DNA of 64,000 bases from CBFDBF01 sp050295355 (GCA_050295355.1 JBNKPL010000002.1:1-64000); one strand, 5' to 3'; counted from the stretch's first letter, positions 36,945-46,394 are shown. Program-made: numbers and translations. The notes: generated by a model not told the origin, from the sequence alone.

Positions 36945-37589
36945 TTAACCCTGATCCGCTGGTGCGGCCGCTTGCGGGGCTTCCGCAAAGATCGTGTCTT
37001 TGTGCTCTTTAAAGTAGAGCAACGTCCGCTTGGTCGCATTCACGATGGCGCGCGGGCTGATGGTGGCGCCCGTGAACTGGTCAAAGATGCCGCCGTCCCG
37101 TTTCACCGCCCATTTATCCAGGGTTGGGTTGCCGAGGGACTTGTCATTGAAGCCCAGAACCCAATCACTCTTTTCGATCTCGATCTTATCGCCCAGGCCC
37201 GGGGTCTCCTTGTGGGCTACAACCCGCACACCCGCGAGACTGCCGTCGACCTTGATCGCCACCAGCAGTTTGATCTGGCCGCTGTAGCCGTCGGGGGCGA
37301 TGGAGGTGAACACCGCCGCCACTGGCGCGCCGCCCTTACGGCCGCGGTAGACGGTGGTGGTCTCACCGCCCAGCACCTCGGGTTCGGTCAGCTCTATCTT
37401 GTCGTTGACGATGTCGTTGTCGATGCTCTCCGCCGGCACCATGGCGCTGAGGCTTTTCAGCAGCGCCTGACGCTCGTTTTCGGCGATCTGGTCCTTGGTC
37501 ACCTGGTGGGTGAAGGCCACCAGCCCCGTACCGAGGACGGCGAACATGGCCAGCAGCAGGCCAGCGACGACGATCTTCTTCTTAATCAT
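36945..37589 (-). CDS. rnfG: Rnf electron transport complex subunit G
   Basis: A 214-residue protein with an N-terminal membrane helix (about 7-26) and a periplasmic domain that carries covalent FMN on Thr of the motif FTGATISPRA (about 175-184). I start it at the ATG at 37589, which begins MIKKKIVVAGLLL and overlaps rnfD by 8 bp. A longer in-frame start lies inside rnfD and lacks family support. RnfG passes electrons between the periplasmic-side flavins of the complex. Confidence 0.94.
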   Translation of the reverse strand: MIKKKIVVAGLLLAMFAVLGTGLVAFTHQVTKDQIAENERQALLKSLSAMVPAESIDNDIVNDKIELTEPEVLGGETTTVYRGRKGGAPVAAVFTSIAPDGYSGQIKLLVAIKVDGSLAGVRVVAHKETPGLGDKIEIEKSDWVLGFNDKSLGNPTLDKWAVKRDGGIFDQFTGATISPRAIVNATKRTLLYFKEHKDTIFAEAPQAAAPADQG

Positions 37590-38625
37590 GTTCCGCCCCC
37601 TTGTGGCCGAAGGTCCGCGGACGGGTGAAGTGTCCAAGCGACGGCGCCGCCGAGTTCATGAGCAGCACCGAGAAGGCCACCGCGTCGGGATAGCCGCCCC
37701 AGGTGCGGATGATGTAGATCAACACGCCGATACTGAGGCCGTAGATGATCTGGCCGCTGCGGGTGCCGGGCGCGGTCACCGGGTCGGTGGCGATAAAGAA
37801 GGCCCCCAGCATGGTGGCGCCGCTGAAGATATGGAACAGGGCGCCCGGGTGGGCGTCCGCGTCGATGATCTGGAACAGGGTGGCCATGACCGCCGCGCCC
37901 GCCAGCACCGAGACCGGGATGTGCCAGCTGATGGCCTTCTTGTACAGCATGAACAGGCCGCCCAGCAGGTAGAGGCCGAAGATCAGCTCCCAGCCAGTGC
38001 CGCCCAACACGCCCATGACATCGGTGGCGCCCAGTTCGGATACGGTCTTGTTCAGGGAGAGGCCGGTCTTCATGGTGTCCAGGGGTGTGGCCATGGTCAC
38101 CGCATCCCAGTTCTGGCCCGCGGGCAGGAGGCTGCCGAAGACGGCATTCAGGGTCTCCACGAAGCTGAGCGGATTCTCGTTCAGGGAGATGGGCGGCAGC
38201 CAGGAGGTCATCTGTACCGGGTAGGAGACCAGCAGCAGCACATAGGCCGCCATGGCCGGGTTGAAGATGTTGTAGCCGAGGCCGCCGTACATCTGCTTCA
38301 CCACCAGGATGGCGAAGGCCATGCCCAGCACGGTGAGCCACCAGGGCAGCAGGGGCGGCACCGCCACCGCGAACAGCATGGCGGTGAGGACGGCGCTTAG
38401 ATCGCCTACCACGGGGCCGGCCGGACGCTTGCGCAGTTTCATGGCCAGGGCGTCGCAGGCCACGGCGGTAATGACGGCCAGCACCATATTGATCAGGATG
38501 CCCCAGCCGAAATACCAGATCATGCCGACGGCGCCGGGGATCAGCGCCACGATCACCCACAGCATCGCCATGGTGACGCTGTTGGGGCGGTCGGTATAGG
38601 GTGATGTAATGGTTGAAAATTGCAT
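37582..38625 (-). CDS. rnfD: Rnf electron transport complex subunit D
   Basis: A 347-residue integral membrane protein, about ten helices, opening SPYTDRPNSVTMAMLWV as in RsxD. The covalent FMN site lies in FSGATMLGAFF (about 270), with the family-typical ATDPVTAP after it. It works with RnfG in sodium or proton coupled electron flow between NADH and ferredoxin, or in resetting SoxR as in E. coli. It starts 3 bp after rnfC. Confidence 0.96.
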   Translation of the reverse strand: MQFSTITSPYTDRPNSVTMAMLWVIVALIPGAVGMIWYFGWGILINMVLAVITAVACDALAMKLRKRPAGPVVGDLSAVLTAMLFAVAVPPLLPWWLTVLGMAFAILVVKQMYGGLGYNIFNPAMAAYVLLLVSYPVQMTSWLPPISLNENPLSFVETLNAVFGSLLPAGQNWDAVTMATPLDTMKTGLSLNKTVSELGATDVMGVLGGTGWELIFGLYLLGGLFMLYKKAISWHIPVSVLAGAAVMATLFQIIDADAHPGALFHIFSGATMLGAFFIATDPVTAPGTRSGQIIYGLSIGVLIYIIRTWGGYPDAVAFSVLLMNSAAPSLGHFTRPRTFGHKGAEHD

Positions 38626-38628
38626 CGC

Positions 38629-40200
38629 TTATCCGTCCTGCTTGTCGGTGGCCGGCCCTTCGGGGGCCTGCTCTTGGGGCGCTTCTTCGGCCTTCTGTTC
38701 CGCCGCCTGCTTGGCGGCAGCCGCCTTGGCCGCGGCCGCTTGTTTCTTGGCCTCCATCTTGGCCTTCTTCTCCGCTTCCAGCCGCTCCAGGCGGGCGTTG
38801 CGGGCCTCGGTGCGTTGACGCGCGATCTCCTGCTTCTGGCTCAGGACATCATCTTCACGACAGGCGGATTTACCGTGGCGGAAGTATTGCACCAGGGGGA
38901 TGCGCGCCGGACAGACGTGGGAGCAGCAGCCGCACTCAATGCAGTCGAACAGGTTGTAGTGTTTGGCGCGGTCCAGGGCGCTGGAACGTACATGCCAGTA
39001 CATCTTCTGCGGCAGCAGGTTCATGGGGCAGGCGGTGACGCAGCGCAGGCAACGGATACAGGCGCTGGCCGCCCCCGGGTGGGGTACCTCGTCGGCGCTC
39101 GGTGACAGGGCGCAGTTGGTGGCCTTGACCACCGGGACCCCGTCGTGGGCCATGGAGATGCCCATCATGGGGCCGCCGAGGATGAGACGCGAGGCCTTGG
39201 GGGTGTAGCCGCCGGCCTGTTCCACCAACTCGCTCACCTGGGTGCCTACCAGCACCTCCAGGTTGCGCGGTTCGGCGATACCGCCACCCGTGAGGGTCAT
39301 GTAACGGGAGATCAGGGGCTTGCCCTCCAGCACGGCGTCAGCGACAGCCGCGGTGGTGCCCACGTTGTGGCAGACAAAGCCGATGTGGCCGGGCAGGCCG
39401 CCCGAAGGGACCTCCTGACCGGTCAGGATATAGATTAACTGCTTCTCGCCGCCGCTCGGGTAGCGGGTGGGGATGACCACCACCTCGGTGTTGTCGAGAC
39501 CGGCCGCGGCCACCGCCTTGCGCATGGATTCGGCGGCCTCGGGCTTGTTGTCCTCAATGCCGATCAGGGTCTTCTCCACGCCCAGCATGTGGCGCATGAT
39601 CTTGATGCCTTCCATGATCCGGCCGGCCTGGGTGCGCATCAGAAGATCGTCGCAGGTGATAAAGGGTTCGCACTCCACGCCGTTGATCACCAGGGTGTGG
39701 ATCTTCTGGTTGGGCGGCGGACTCAGCTTGACACTGGAGGGGAAGCTGGCGCCGCCCATGCCCACGATGCCCGCATCACGCACGCGGCGGATGATCTCGT
39801 CCTTCTCCAGGGTGGTGAAATCGGTGACCGGTTCAGGCAGTTCGATCCACTCCTCCTTGCCGTCGGTCTCGATGACGACGCAAGGACCGTTGAGGCCGGA
39901 CGGGTGGGGTACTGGAAGATTGCCGATCTCCACCACGGTGCCGGAGCTGGAGGCATGCACGGCGGCGCTGATGAAACCGGCCGGTTCGCCGATCATCTGG
40001 CCCTTCAGCACCCGGTCGCCTACCGCCACCAGGGGCTTGGCCGGCGCGCCCAGATGCTGCTGCAGCGGGATGGTCAGACGCTTGGGCAGCGCCGCCTTCT
40101 CCAGCGGGCGGGTCAGGGACTGGGCCTTGTTGTCCGACGGATGGATGCCGCCGGGGAGTTTCCAGAGTTTGCGGTTAGAAGCGTTCATAGTCTGTTGCAT
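38629..40200 (-). CDS. rnfC: Rnf electron transport complex subunit C
   Basis: A 523-residue peripheral subunit that holds NADH-binding and FMN sites and two 4Fe-4S clusters (CIRCLRCVTACP about 370, CIECGCCSHVCP about 409). The C-terminal 80 residues are a charged Ala/Lys/Glu coiled-coil tail, much shorter than the long repeats of E. coli RsxC. The ATG at 40200 has GGGGAG 10 nt upstream. An ATG at 40221 overlaps the rnfB stop as ATGA and is the alternative. The KLWKLPGGIHP start of the domain is family typical. Confidence 0.94.
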   Translation of the reverse strand: MQQTMNASNRKLWKLPGGIHPSDNKAQSLTRPLEKAALPKRLTIPLQQHLGAPAKPLVAVGDRVLKGQMIGEPAGFISAAVHASSSGTVVEIGNLPVPHPSGLNGPCVVIETDGKEEWIELPEPVTDFTTLEKDEIIRRVRDAGIVGMGGASFPSSVKLSPPPNQKIHTLVINGVECEPFITCDDLLMRTQAGRIMEGIKIMRHMLGVEKTLIGIEDNKPEAAESMRKAVAAAGLDNTEVVVIPTRYPSGGEKQLIYILTGQEVPSGGLPGHIGFVCHNVGTTAAVADAVLEGKPLISRYMTLTGGGIAEPRNLEVLVGTQVSELVEQAGGYTPKASRLILGGPMMGISMAHDGVPVVKATNCALSPSADEVPHPGAASACIRCLRCVTACPMNLLPQKMYWHVRSSALDRAKHYNLFDCIECGCCSHVCPARIPLVQYFRHGKSACREDDVLSQKQEIARQRTEARNARLERLEAEKKAKMEAKKQAAAAKAAAAKQAAEQKAEEAPQEQAPEGPATDKQDG

Positions 40201-40217
40201 ATCGGTTCCGCTCCCCA

Positions 40218-40787
40218 TCATGCCGTTGCCGAAACGGCAATCTCACCCGGCTCGCCAGGAGCGGGCAGAGGCCAGCCCCAGTTGCCGAGATGGACGGGGA
40301 CGGGCTGCATACTGATGCAGTCCACGGGGCAGGGTTCCACGCAGGCCTTGCAGCCGATGCATTCCGCGCTGATGACCGTGTGCAGCTGGCGGGTGGTGCC
40401 GAGGATGGCGTCCACCGGGCAGTGCTTGAGGCAGACGGCGCAACCGATGCACTCCTGTTCGTTGATCACGGCGACCAGGGGACCGGCCACCTCGGTGTCT
40501 CCTTCCCCCAGAGGCATGGGATCCACGCCCAGCAGTTCCGCGATGGCGATCATGGTGGACTCACCGCCCGGGGGGCAGCCGTTGATGGGCGCGTTGCCGG
40601 CCACCACCGCTTCCGCATAGGGCGTACAACCGGGAAATCCGCACTGGCCGCACTGGCTTTGGGGCAGAAGTTCGGAAACCTTTTCCGCCATGGGGTCCTC
40701 TTCCACATGGAAATGGATGGAGGCAAAGCCCAGGCTCAGACCGAAGAGAAGGGCGAGTAGAGATATGGCGATGATCGCAACCAGCAT
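40218..40787 (-). CDS. rnfB: Rnf electron transport complex subunit B
   Basis: A 189-residue protein with an N-terminal membrane helix (1-25). A 4Fe-4S site follows, with CGQCGFPGC (about 49), and then two ferredoxin-type clusters, CIGCAVCLKHCP and CIGCKACVEPCP (about 115-155). It is the entry point for ferredoxin electrons in the complex. It follows rnfA by 15 bp and precedes rnfC. Confidence 0.96.
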   Translation of the reverse strand: MLVAIIAISLLALLFGLSLGFASIHFHVEEDPMAEKVSELLPQSQCGQCGFPGCTPYAEAVVAGNAPINGCPPGGESTMIAIAELLGVDPMPLGEGDTEVAGPLVAVINEQECIGCAVCLKHCPVDAILGTTRQLHTVISAECIGCKACVEPCPVDCISMQPVPVHLGNWGWPLPAPGEPGEIAVSATA

Positions 40788-40802
40788 GCTAGACCGCTCC
40801 CT

Positions 40803-41384
40803 TTACGCAGAAACCAGGCCGGCGAAGCCCAGGAACGCCATGGACATCAGGCCGGCAGTAATCATCCCGATGGCGCTGCCCTTGAAGGGCGCGGGTACAT
40901 CGGAGACATTGATACGCTCACGTACCGACGCGAACAGGATCAGCACCAGGGAGAAACCGGCGGCGGCGCCGAAGCCGTACAGGGCGGATTCGATAAAGTC
41001 GTGCTTCTCCTGGATATTGAGCAGGGCCACCCCAAGCACAATGCAGTTGGTGGTGATCAGGGGCAGGAAGATGCCCAGCAACTGATATAGCACCGGGCTG
41101 GTCTTGTGCATCACCATCTCGGTGAACTGCACCAGTACAGCGATGATCATGATGAAGGCGATGGTGCGCAGATAGCCCAGGCCCAGGGGCACCAGCATAT
41201 ATTCGTTGGTCAGGTAGCTGACCACGGAGGCCAGGGTGAGCACGAAGCTGGTGGCCAGGCTCATGCCCACCGCCGTTTCGATCTTGCCGGAAACGCCCAT
41301 GAAGGGGCAGAGCCCAAGGAATTTCACCAGTACAAAGTTGTTAACCAGTACCGTACTTACAAGGATAAGGATGTACTCTTGCAT
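40803..41384 (-). CDS. rnfA: Rnf electron transport complex subunit A
   Basis: A 193-residue membrane protein (E. coli RsxA 193) with six helices. The conserved motifs VKFLGLCPFMGVS and TTNCIVLGVALL hold the Cys residues proposed to bind the intramembrane Fe-S cluster with RnfE. The start is the ATG at 41384 (MQEYILILVST); the frame is open 28 codons further upstream, but no family member has that extension. It is the first gene of rnfABCDGE. Confidence 0.97.
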   Translation of the reverse strand: MQEYILILVSTVLVNNFVLVKFLGLCPFMGVSGKIETAVGMSLATSFVLTLASVVSYLTNEYMLVPLGLGYLRTIAFIMIIAVLVQFTEMVMHKTSPVLYQLLGIFLPLITTNCIVLGVALLNIQEKHDFIESALYGFGAAAGFSLVLILFASVRERINVSDVPAPFKGSAIGMITAGLMSMAFLGFAGLVSA

Positions 41385-41829
41385 GGGAGACCCTACCTGG
41401 AAAATTTCAATTGCCGATGCGGCGCGTGGCGGAGCAACCCCGTAATCTCCGTAGCTGGCATGGCTCAAAGCAAAATAGACTATCAGATATTGCTAATGTG
41501 TAACATTGATTTTTCTGATGTATTTATTAGCCGTGATATCCCGGGGCCGTGCGGTCATGGGGGTCAGGGAATCCATGTGAACCGGGGGGTTGTTAGGGGT
41601 TGGGGGTGGGTTTGGGCGCCTGATCGTCCCTATCGGCGAGTGGGAAATCCGCGCCGTCCGCCAGCGAATTCCGCGCTGGGACAGCGAATGTTGATAGAGA
41701 GCGGCTGTGCTATTCTGCAAGGGTATCTCGTCAGCCGTCCTCCGTCCGGCTGATGAGCTGAAGGCCTTCGCGAGTTCCCTGGTTCCTGCAGGATTGATAG
41801 GAGACCGGGGACCATAGGCAGGAGTGAAC
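41385..41829. other. 445-bp divergent control region, rnfA and HDOD gene
   Basis: No gene is supported. The left side must carry the rnf promoter and leader. A small hairpin CGGAG (41430-41434) and CTCCG (41447-41451) lies in the leader about 45 bp before rnfA. The stretch around 41470-41540 is AT-rich (TGTAACATTGATTTTTCTG) and is the likely promoter zone. The right side ends with AGGAG just before the HDOD gene. I recognise no riboswitch or tRNA. Confidence 0.45.
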
Positions 41830-42690
41830 ATGGTTGATGCAGATAAAACGGGTGAGGAGCTGAAAGCGCAACGCTTTCAGATGTTGCAGGACATCGCCAG
41901 CGAACTGACCGGTGATATCACTTTCCCCACCAGCTTCGATACCGCTATCCATCTGCGCGAGAAGCTCAGTAACGAGGACTGGTCACTGGAAGAGGTCGCG
42001 GTGGCGCTCAACGCCGAGCCGCTGGTCGCCTCCCGTCTGGTGGGGATGGCCAACTCCGCGGCCTATAACACGGGTGGCGACGAGATCACCGACGTCAAGC
42101 GGGCGGTGATGCGGCTGGGTATGAATCTGGTGCGCTTCACCGCGCTGACAGTGGCCACCCAGCAGATCAGCGGCGCCGTGTCAGAGACGGCCTTTAAGGC
42201 GTTCTCGGAAAAGCTTTGGCGGCACTCCCTGCGAACCGCCAGCGCCGCTTATGTCATCTGCAAGCACTTCGCCAGCTACGAACCCGATGAGGCCCTGCTG
42301 GCCGGTATGGTGCATGACATCGGCGCCTTCTACATGCTCTATCGCGCCTCCCAATACGAAGAGTTGTGCCAGCGTCCGAAGACCGTCATACACATGATCA
42401 TGCAGTGGCACGACAGTATCGGCTGTACGCTGCTGGATACCCTCGGCATGCCCGAGAAGATTGTAGAGGCGGTGCGGGAGCATGATCAGCCCCGCCCCGT
42501 AACGGCCAAAATACTCAGCCTGAAAGATATTATTTATGTGGCCAATCTCATGGCCGGAGGCGCCGCTGAGTGGAAGCTGATGGACGAAGACTCGGGCAGG
42601 GAGCAGTTTGCAAAACTTGATGACCGGTTTATGGATCTGAAGGAAGAGATCCTTCAGCACGAGAAGGAGTTTCGTGCGTTCATCATCTGA
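41830..42690 (+). CDS. HDOD domain protein
   Basis: A 286-residue protein consisting mainly of an HDOD domain (about 20-220). This is a relative of HD phosphohydrolases, used in signalling and often without catalysis. The motif MVHDIGAFYML (about 158) keeps an HD pair, but the full set of HD metal ligands is not apparent. GMANSAAYNTGGDEITDVKRAV resembles the N-terminal signature of the family. The ATG at 41830 has AGGAG 6 nt upstream. The pathway cannot be told from context. Confidence 0.87.
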   Translation: MVDADKTGEELKAQRFQMLQDIASELTGDITFPTSFDTAIHLREKLSNEDWSLEEVAVALNAEPLVASRLVGMANSAAYNTGGDEITDVKRAVMRLGMNLVRFTALTVATQQISGAVSETAFKAFSEKLWRHSLRTASAAYVICKHFASYEPDEALLAGMVHDIGAFYMLYRASQYEELCQRPKTVIHMIMQWHDSIGCTLLDTLGMPEKIVEAVREHDQPRPVTAKILSLKDIIYVANLMAGGAAEWKLMDEDSGREQFAKLDDRFMDLKEEILQHEKEFRAFII

Positions 42691-42738
42691 TGGTTTTCCG
42701 CGCACCTAGGCGCACGCGCTTTCCGGGAACACCCTATA

Positions 42739-42798
42739 AAAACCCTGTCCCGAGGGCGATGAATATCCGTGCCTGATTCAATCGCCCCGGGGACAGGG
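42739..42798 (-). terminator. Terminator of metG (long imperfect hairpin)
   Basis: CCCTGTCCC-GA-GGGCGAT-GAAT (42743-42764) pairs with ATTC-A-ATCGCCC-C-GGGGACAGGG (42776-42798). On the minus strand the stem is followed by TTTTTATAG. It lies between the convergent HDOD and metG genes. Confidence 0.8.
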
Positions 42799-42804
42799 CG
42801 ACAT

Positions 42805-44913
42805 TCATTTGACCTTCATTCCCGGCTCGGCGCCTGCGTCGGGATTCAGTATAAACAGGTCTTTGCCGCCCGGTCCCGCCGCCAGCACCATGCCCTCGGA
42901 GACCCCGAAGCGCATCTTGCGCGGGGCGAGGTTGGCGACCATTACCGTGAGTTTTCCTTCCAGCTCCTCGGGCGCGTAGGCGGATTTGATGCCGGCGAAC
43001 ACGTTGCGGATCTCGCCGCCCAGGTCGAGGGTGAGCTGCAGCAGCTTGTCCGCCCCCTCCACATGCTCCGCCTTGAGGATCTTCACCACGCGCAGGTCCA
43101 CCTTGGCGAAGTCGCCGAACTCGATCTCATCGGCGATGGGGTCCTTGGCCAGATGGCCCTCCGTCGCGGTCTCGTGCGGCTTGGTCTTTTTGGCGTCGGT
43201 GGCGGTCAGGTCTTCTTTGGATGCTTCTATCATGGCTTCGATCTGTTTCGGGTCAACGCGAGTCATAAGGTGTTGGTATGGATTGATTTTGTGCCCATTT
43301 GGCAACGTATTATTCAAATCAGCCCATTTCAGCGGCTTCACGTTTAGGAAGCGAGCAACTTCCTCGGCGATATTTGGAAGAACAGGCGCAAGGTAAATGC
43401 TAAGTATTCTGAATGCTTCGATCGTTGCGCTGCAAACCTCATGGAGGACGTAGCGGTTTGCGTTATCGTCTAGGAGTTTGGCGATTTTCCAGGGTTTCTG
43501 TTGATCCCAATATTGGTTGATCTTGTCAGCAAGGCTCATGATCAGGGTCATTGCGTATTTGAATCGGCGATTCTCGTAGTGGTAGGCGATCGTTTTTGAG
43601 TCTTCTAAAAGCTCTTCAATTAAGTGGAAACGAAGTGTCTCCGTTTCAGTTGTGCCTCGCTGAGAAACCGTGATCCCCGGTAAATCTCCGATTTCACTAT
43701 TGAAATGCTTTGTTAAAAATCCGGCAGCACGGCTTGCGATATTTACATATTTGCCCACCAAATCTGAATTTACACGCAATGTGAAATCTTCAAGATTGAG
43801 ATCGATGTCCTCCACCCCGGAGCCGAGCTTGGCGGCGAAGTAGTAGCGCAGGTATTCGGGATTCAGGTGATCCAGGTAGGTGCGCGCCTTGATGAAGGTG
43901 CCGCGGGACTTGGACATCTTTTGGCCGTCCACGGTGAGGAAGCCGTGGGAGAAGATGGCGCTGGGGGTGCGGAACCCGGACCCGCTGAGCATGGCGGGCC
44001 AGAACAGGGCGTGGAAATAGATGATGTCCTTGCCGATGAAGTGGTACAGCTCGGCCTCGGAGTCCTCTTTCCAGAACTCCTCAAACTCCAGCCCTTCGGT
44101 GCGATCACAGAGGTTCTTGAAGCTGGCCATGTAACCGATGGGGGCGTCGAGCCAGACATAGAAATATTTGCCCGGGTGGTCCGGGATCTCGAAACCGAAA
44201 TAGGGGGCGTCACGGGAGATGTCCCACTCCTGCAGGCCCGCCTCGAACCACTCATTGAGCTTGTTGGCGATCTCCGGCTGCAGGTGCTCGCCCTTGATCC
44301 AGTACTGCAGCATCCCCTCGAAGTCGCCAAGGCGGAAGAAGTAGTGCTCCGACTCTTTGGTGATCGGGGTGGCCCCGGAGACGGCGGAGACCGGGTTCTT
44401 CAGCTCGCTCGGGGAGTAGCTGGCGCCGCACGCCTCGCAGTTGTCGCCGTACTGGTCCACGGCGCCGCACTTGGGGCACTCGCCCTTGATGAAGCGGTCC
44501 GGCAGGAACATCTTCTCCACGGGGTCGTAGGCCTGGGTGATGGTGCGGTTGGCGATGTGGCCGCCGTCCCGCAGCCGTTCGTAGATCAGGCTGGCGTACG
44601 CCCGGTTCTCGTCCGAGTGGGTGGAGTGGTAGTTGTCGAAGCTCACATTGAAATCAGCGAAATCCGCCTTGTGCTCCTCGGCCACCCGGGCGATCAGCTG
44701 TTCCGGCTCGATCCCCTCCTGGCGCGCGCGCAGCATAATGGGGGTGCCGTGGGCGTCGTCGGCGCAGACGTAGAGGCAGCGGTTCCCTTGCATTTTCTGA
44801 AACCGGACCCAGATATCGGTCTGAATGTATTCCACCAGATGGCCGATGTGGATCGGCCCGTTGGCGTAGGGCAGGGCGCTGGTGACCAGGATGTTGCGGG
44901 GTTCTGTGCTCAT
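42805..44913 (-). CDS. metG: Methionyl-tRNA synthetase (mosaic gene)
   Basis: A 702-residue class I synthetase that charges tRNA-Met. Motifs: HIGH in PIHIGHLVEY (about 21), zinc knuckles CPKC and CEAC (about 146-162), KMSKS in GQKMSKSRG (about 331-335), an anticodon-binding domain (about 370-550) and a C-terminal dimerisation/tRNA-binding domain with VDLRVVKILKAEHVEGADKL (about 605). The start is ATG 44913; upstream codons are not family-like. DNA at 43265-43800, which codes for the anticodon domain, is much more AT-rich than both flanks. The reading frame is intact, so the enzyme should work. It is divergent from apbC, as in E. coli. Confidence 0.96.
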   Translation of the reverse strand: MSTEPRNILVTSALPYANGPIHIGHLVEYIQTDIWVRFQKMQGNRCLYVCADDAHGTPIMLRARQEGIEPEQLIARVAEEHKADFADFNVSFDNYHSTHSDENRAYASLIYERLRDGGHIANRTITQAYDPVEKMFLPDRFIKGECPKCGAVDQYGDNCEACGASYSPSELKNPVSAVSGATPITKESEHYFFRLGDFEGMLQYWIKGEHLQPEIANKLNEWFEAGLQEWDISRDAPYFGFEIPDHPGKYFYVWLDAPIGYMASFKNLCDRTEGLEFEEFWKEDSEAELYHFIGKDIIYFHALFWPAMLSGSGFRTPSAIFSHGFLTVDGQKMSKSRGTFIKARTYLDHLNPEYLRYYFAAKLGSGVEDIDLNLEDFTLRVNSDLVGKYVNIASRAAGFLTKHFNSEIGDLPGITVSQRGTTETETLRFHLIEELLEDSKTIAYHYENRRFKYAMTLIMSLADKINQYWDQQKPWKIAKLLDDNANRYVLHEVCSATIEAFRILSIYLAPVLPNIAEEVARFLNVKPLKWADLNNTLPNGHKINPYQHLMTRVDPKQIEAMIEASKEDLTATDAKKTKPHETATEGHLAKDPIADEIEFGDFAKVDLRVVKILKAEHVEGADKLLQLTLDLGGEIRNVFAGIKSAYAPEELEGKLTVMVANLAPRKMRFGVSEGMVLAAGPGGKDLFILNPDAGAEPGMKVK
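43265..43800 (-). other. AT-rich replaced segment inside metG
   Basis: Hand-counted 60-base lines give 28, 26 and 20 G+C at 43381, 43561 and 43741, against 41 at 43921 in the flank. Codons change to AAA, GAA, ATT, TTT and AAT forms that the flanks avoid, with no break in frame. The limits (residues about 371-549) fit the anticodon-binding domain. I read this as homologous replacement from a lower-GC relative. Confidence 0.75.
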
Positions 44914-45057
44914 CGTACGGCTGTTTGTGTCGAGTGGCTGAAAACGACGCATTATGACATGAGACGGACGGGTAACATACATAGGATACCCGTAACCGCC
45001 TTTGCGTCCTTTGCGTGTCTATTCTCTCGGGTTGGATGGAATGACTGACCGTTTTGG

Positions 45058-45086
45058 TTGGGGAACTGGGGCCGCTGGGGTAGAAT
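45058..45086 (+). promoter_or_regulatory. Candidate promoter of apbC
   Basis: TTGGGG at 45058-45063 and TAGAAT at 45081-45086 with a 17-nt spacer fit a sigma-70 promoter moderately. Transcription would start about 65 bp before apbC. Confidence 0.45.
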
Positions 45087-45158
45087 GCGCGCCCATATTT
45101 ATCAACGATTTTCAGGGGATTCGGCCGCGAGCCGGTCCGGTAGCAGGAGTAACAGATT

Positions 45159-46250
45159 ATGTCAGAGCTGACGCGCGAGCAGATCGAAGCGGCCATCGCG
45201 GAGTATGTGGAGCCCCATCTTGAGAAGGACCTGATTCAGGCCAAGGCGGTCAAGGATGTGGCGATCGATGGCGGCAAGGTGAAGGTGACGATCGAACTGG
45301 GCTTTCCCGCCCAGGGGGTTCAGGAAGCACTGGCCAACGCCGTGAAGGAGAAGGTGGAAGCGGTGGCGGGCGTCGCCTCCGCGGAAGTGACCGTCGGCTG
45401 GAAGATCGTGGCCCACTCGGTGCAGAAATCCCTCAAGCCCATCGACAACGTGAAGAACATCATCGCCGTCGCCTCCGGCAAGGGCGGCGTGGGCAAATCC
45501 ACCACCGCCGTCAACCTGGCCCTGGCTTTGGCGGAAGAGGGCGCCAAGGTGGGCGTGCTGGACGCCGATATCTACGGCCCCTCCCAGCCGCGTATGCTCG
45601 GCGTCTCCGGTCAGCCGGAGTCGAAGGACGGCAAGACCCTGGAGCCCATGGAGAACTACGGCCTGCAGGCCATGTCCATCGGTTTTCTGGTAGAGGAAGA
45701 GACCCCCATGATCTGGCGCGGTCCCATGGTCACCCAGGCCCTGGAACAGCTGTTGAACGATACCAACTGGGATGATCTTGATTATCTGGTCATCGACCTG
45801 CCGCCGGGCACCGGCGACACCCAGCTGACCCTGGCCCAGAAGGTGCCGGTCTCCGGCGCCGTGATCGTCACCACCCCCCAGGACATCGCCCTGCTGGATG
45901 CCCGCAAGGGGTTTAAGATGTTCGAGAAGGTGGAGGTGCCCGTGCTGGGCATCGTGGAGAACATGAGCATTCATATCTGTTCCGAATGCGGTCATGAAGA
46001 GCACATCTTCGGTCAGGGCGGCGGCTCCAGCATGGCCGAGCAGTACGGCGTGGACTTCCTCGGCGCCCTGCCGCTGGATATCCGCATCCGCGAGGAGACC
46101 GATAGCGGCAAGCCCACCGTAGTGGCGGAACCGGAATCCCGCATTGCCCAGATCTATCGTGAGATCGCACGCAAGACCGCGGCCAAGCTGTCGTTGCAGG
46201 CGAAGAACTACGCGGCCAAGTTTCCGAATATTGTTATTCAGAATAACTGA
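45159..46250 (+). CDS. apbC: Iron-sulfur cluster carrier ATPase (Mrp/ApbC)
   Basis: A 363-residue P-loop protein. A FeS_assembly_P/DUF59-like domain (about 5-75) is followed by the MRP ATPase domain with deviant Walker A GKGGVGKSTT (about 107-116). The cluster-binding motif CSEC (about 274-277) is present. It carries and delivers 4Fe-4S clusters as a dimer in the cytoplasm. The metG/apbC divergent pair is conserved in Gammaproteobacteria. A hairpin terminator follows. Confidence 0.95.
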   Translation: MSELTREQIEAAIAEYVEPHLEKDLIQAKAVKDVAIDGGKVKVTIELGFPAQGVQEALANAVKEKVEAVAGVASAEVTVGWKIVAHSVQKSLKPIDNVKNIIAVASGKGGVGKSTTAVNLALALAEEGAKVGVLDADIYGPSQPRMLGVSGQPESKDGKTLEPMENYGLQAMSIGFLVEEETPMIWRGPMVTQALEQLLNDTNWDDLDYLVIDLPPGTGDTQLTLAQKVPVSGAVIVTTPQDIALLDARKGFKMFEKVEVPVLGIVENMSIHICSECGHEEHIFGQGGGSSMAEQYGVDFLGALPLDIRIREETDSGKPTVVAEPESRIAQIYREIARKTAAKLSLQAKNYAAKFPNIVIQNN

Positions 46251-46274
46251 TGAGCGGTTAGCTGATGTTTGGTT

Positions 46275-46297
46275 AAGGGGGCTTCGGCCCCCTTTTT
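46275..46297 (+). terminator. Rho-independent terminator of apbC
   Basis: AAGGGGGC and GCCCCCTT form an 8-bp stem with a TTCG tetraloop (46283-46286), followed by TTT. It is placed 25 bp after the stop codon. Confidence 0.9.
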
Positions 46298-46394
46298 GTT
46301 GCCTGTATTGTAGGGTGACCTTACCCAGCATTTTCCTGTTTCGATATCGGTAATCAAAAGAAAAAGCCCCTATCTATATAGGGTTGACGCATCT

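Noticed and set aside
41401..41480. Possible riboswitch in the rnfA leader
   Set aside because: The short CGGAG/CTCCG hairpin with GGGGTT in the loop recalls part of a GEMM aptamer, but the other conserved aptamer parts are absent.
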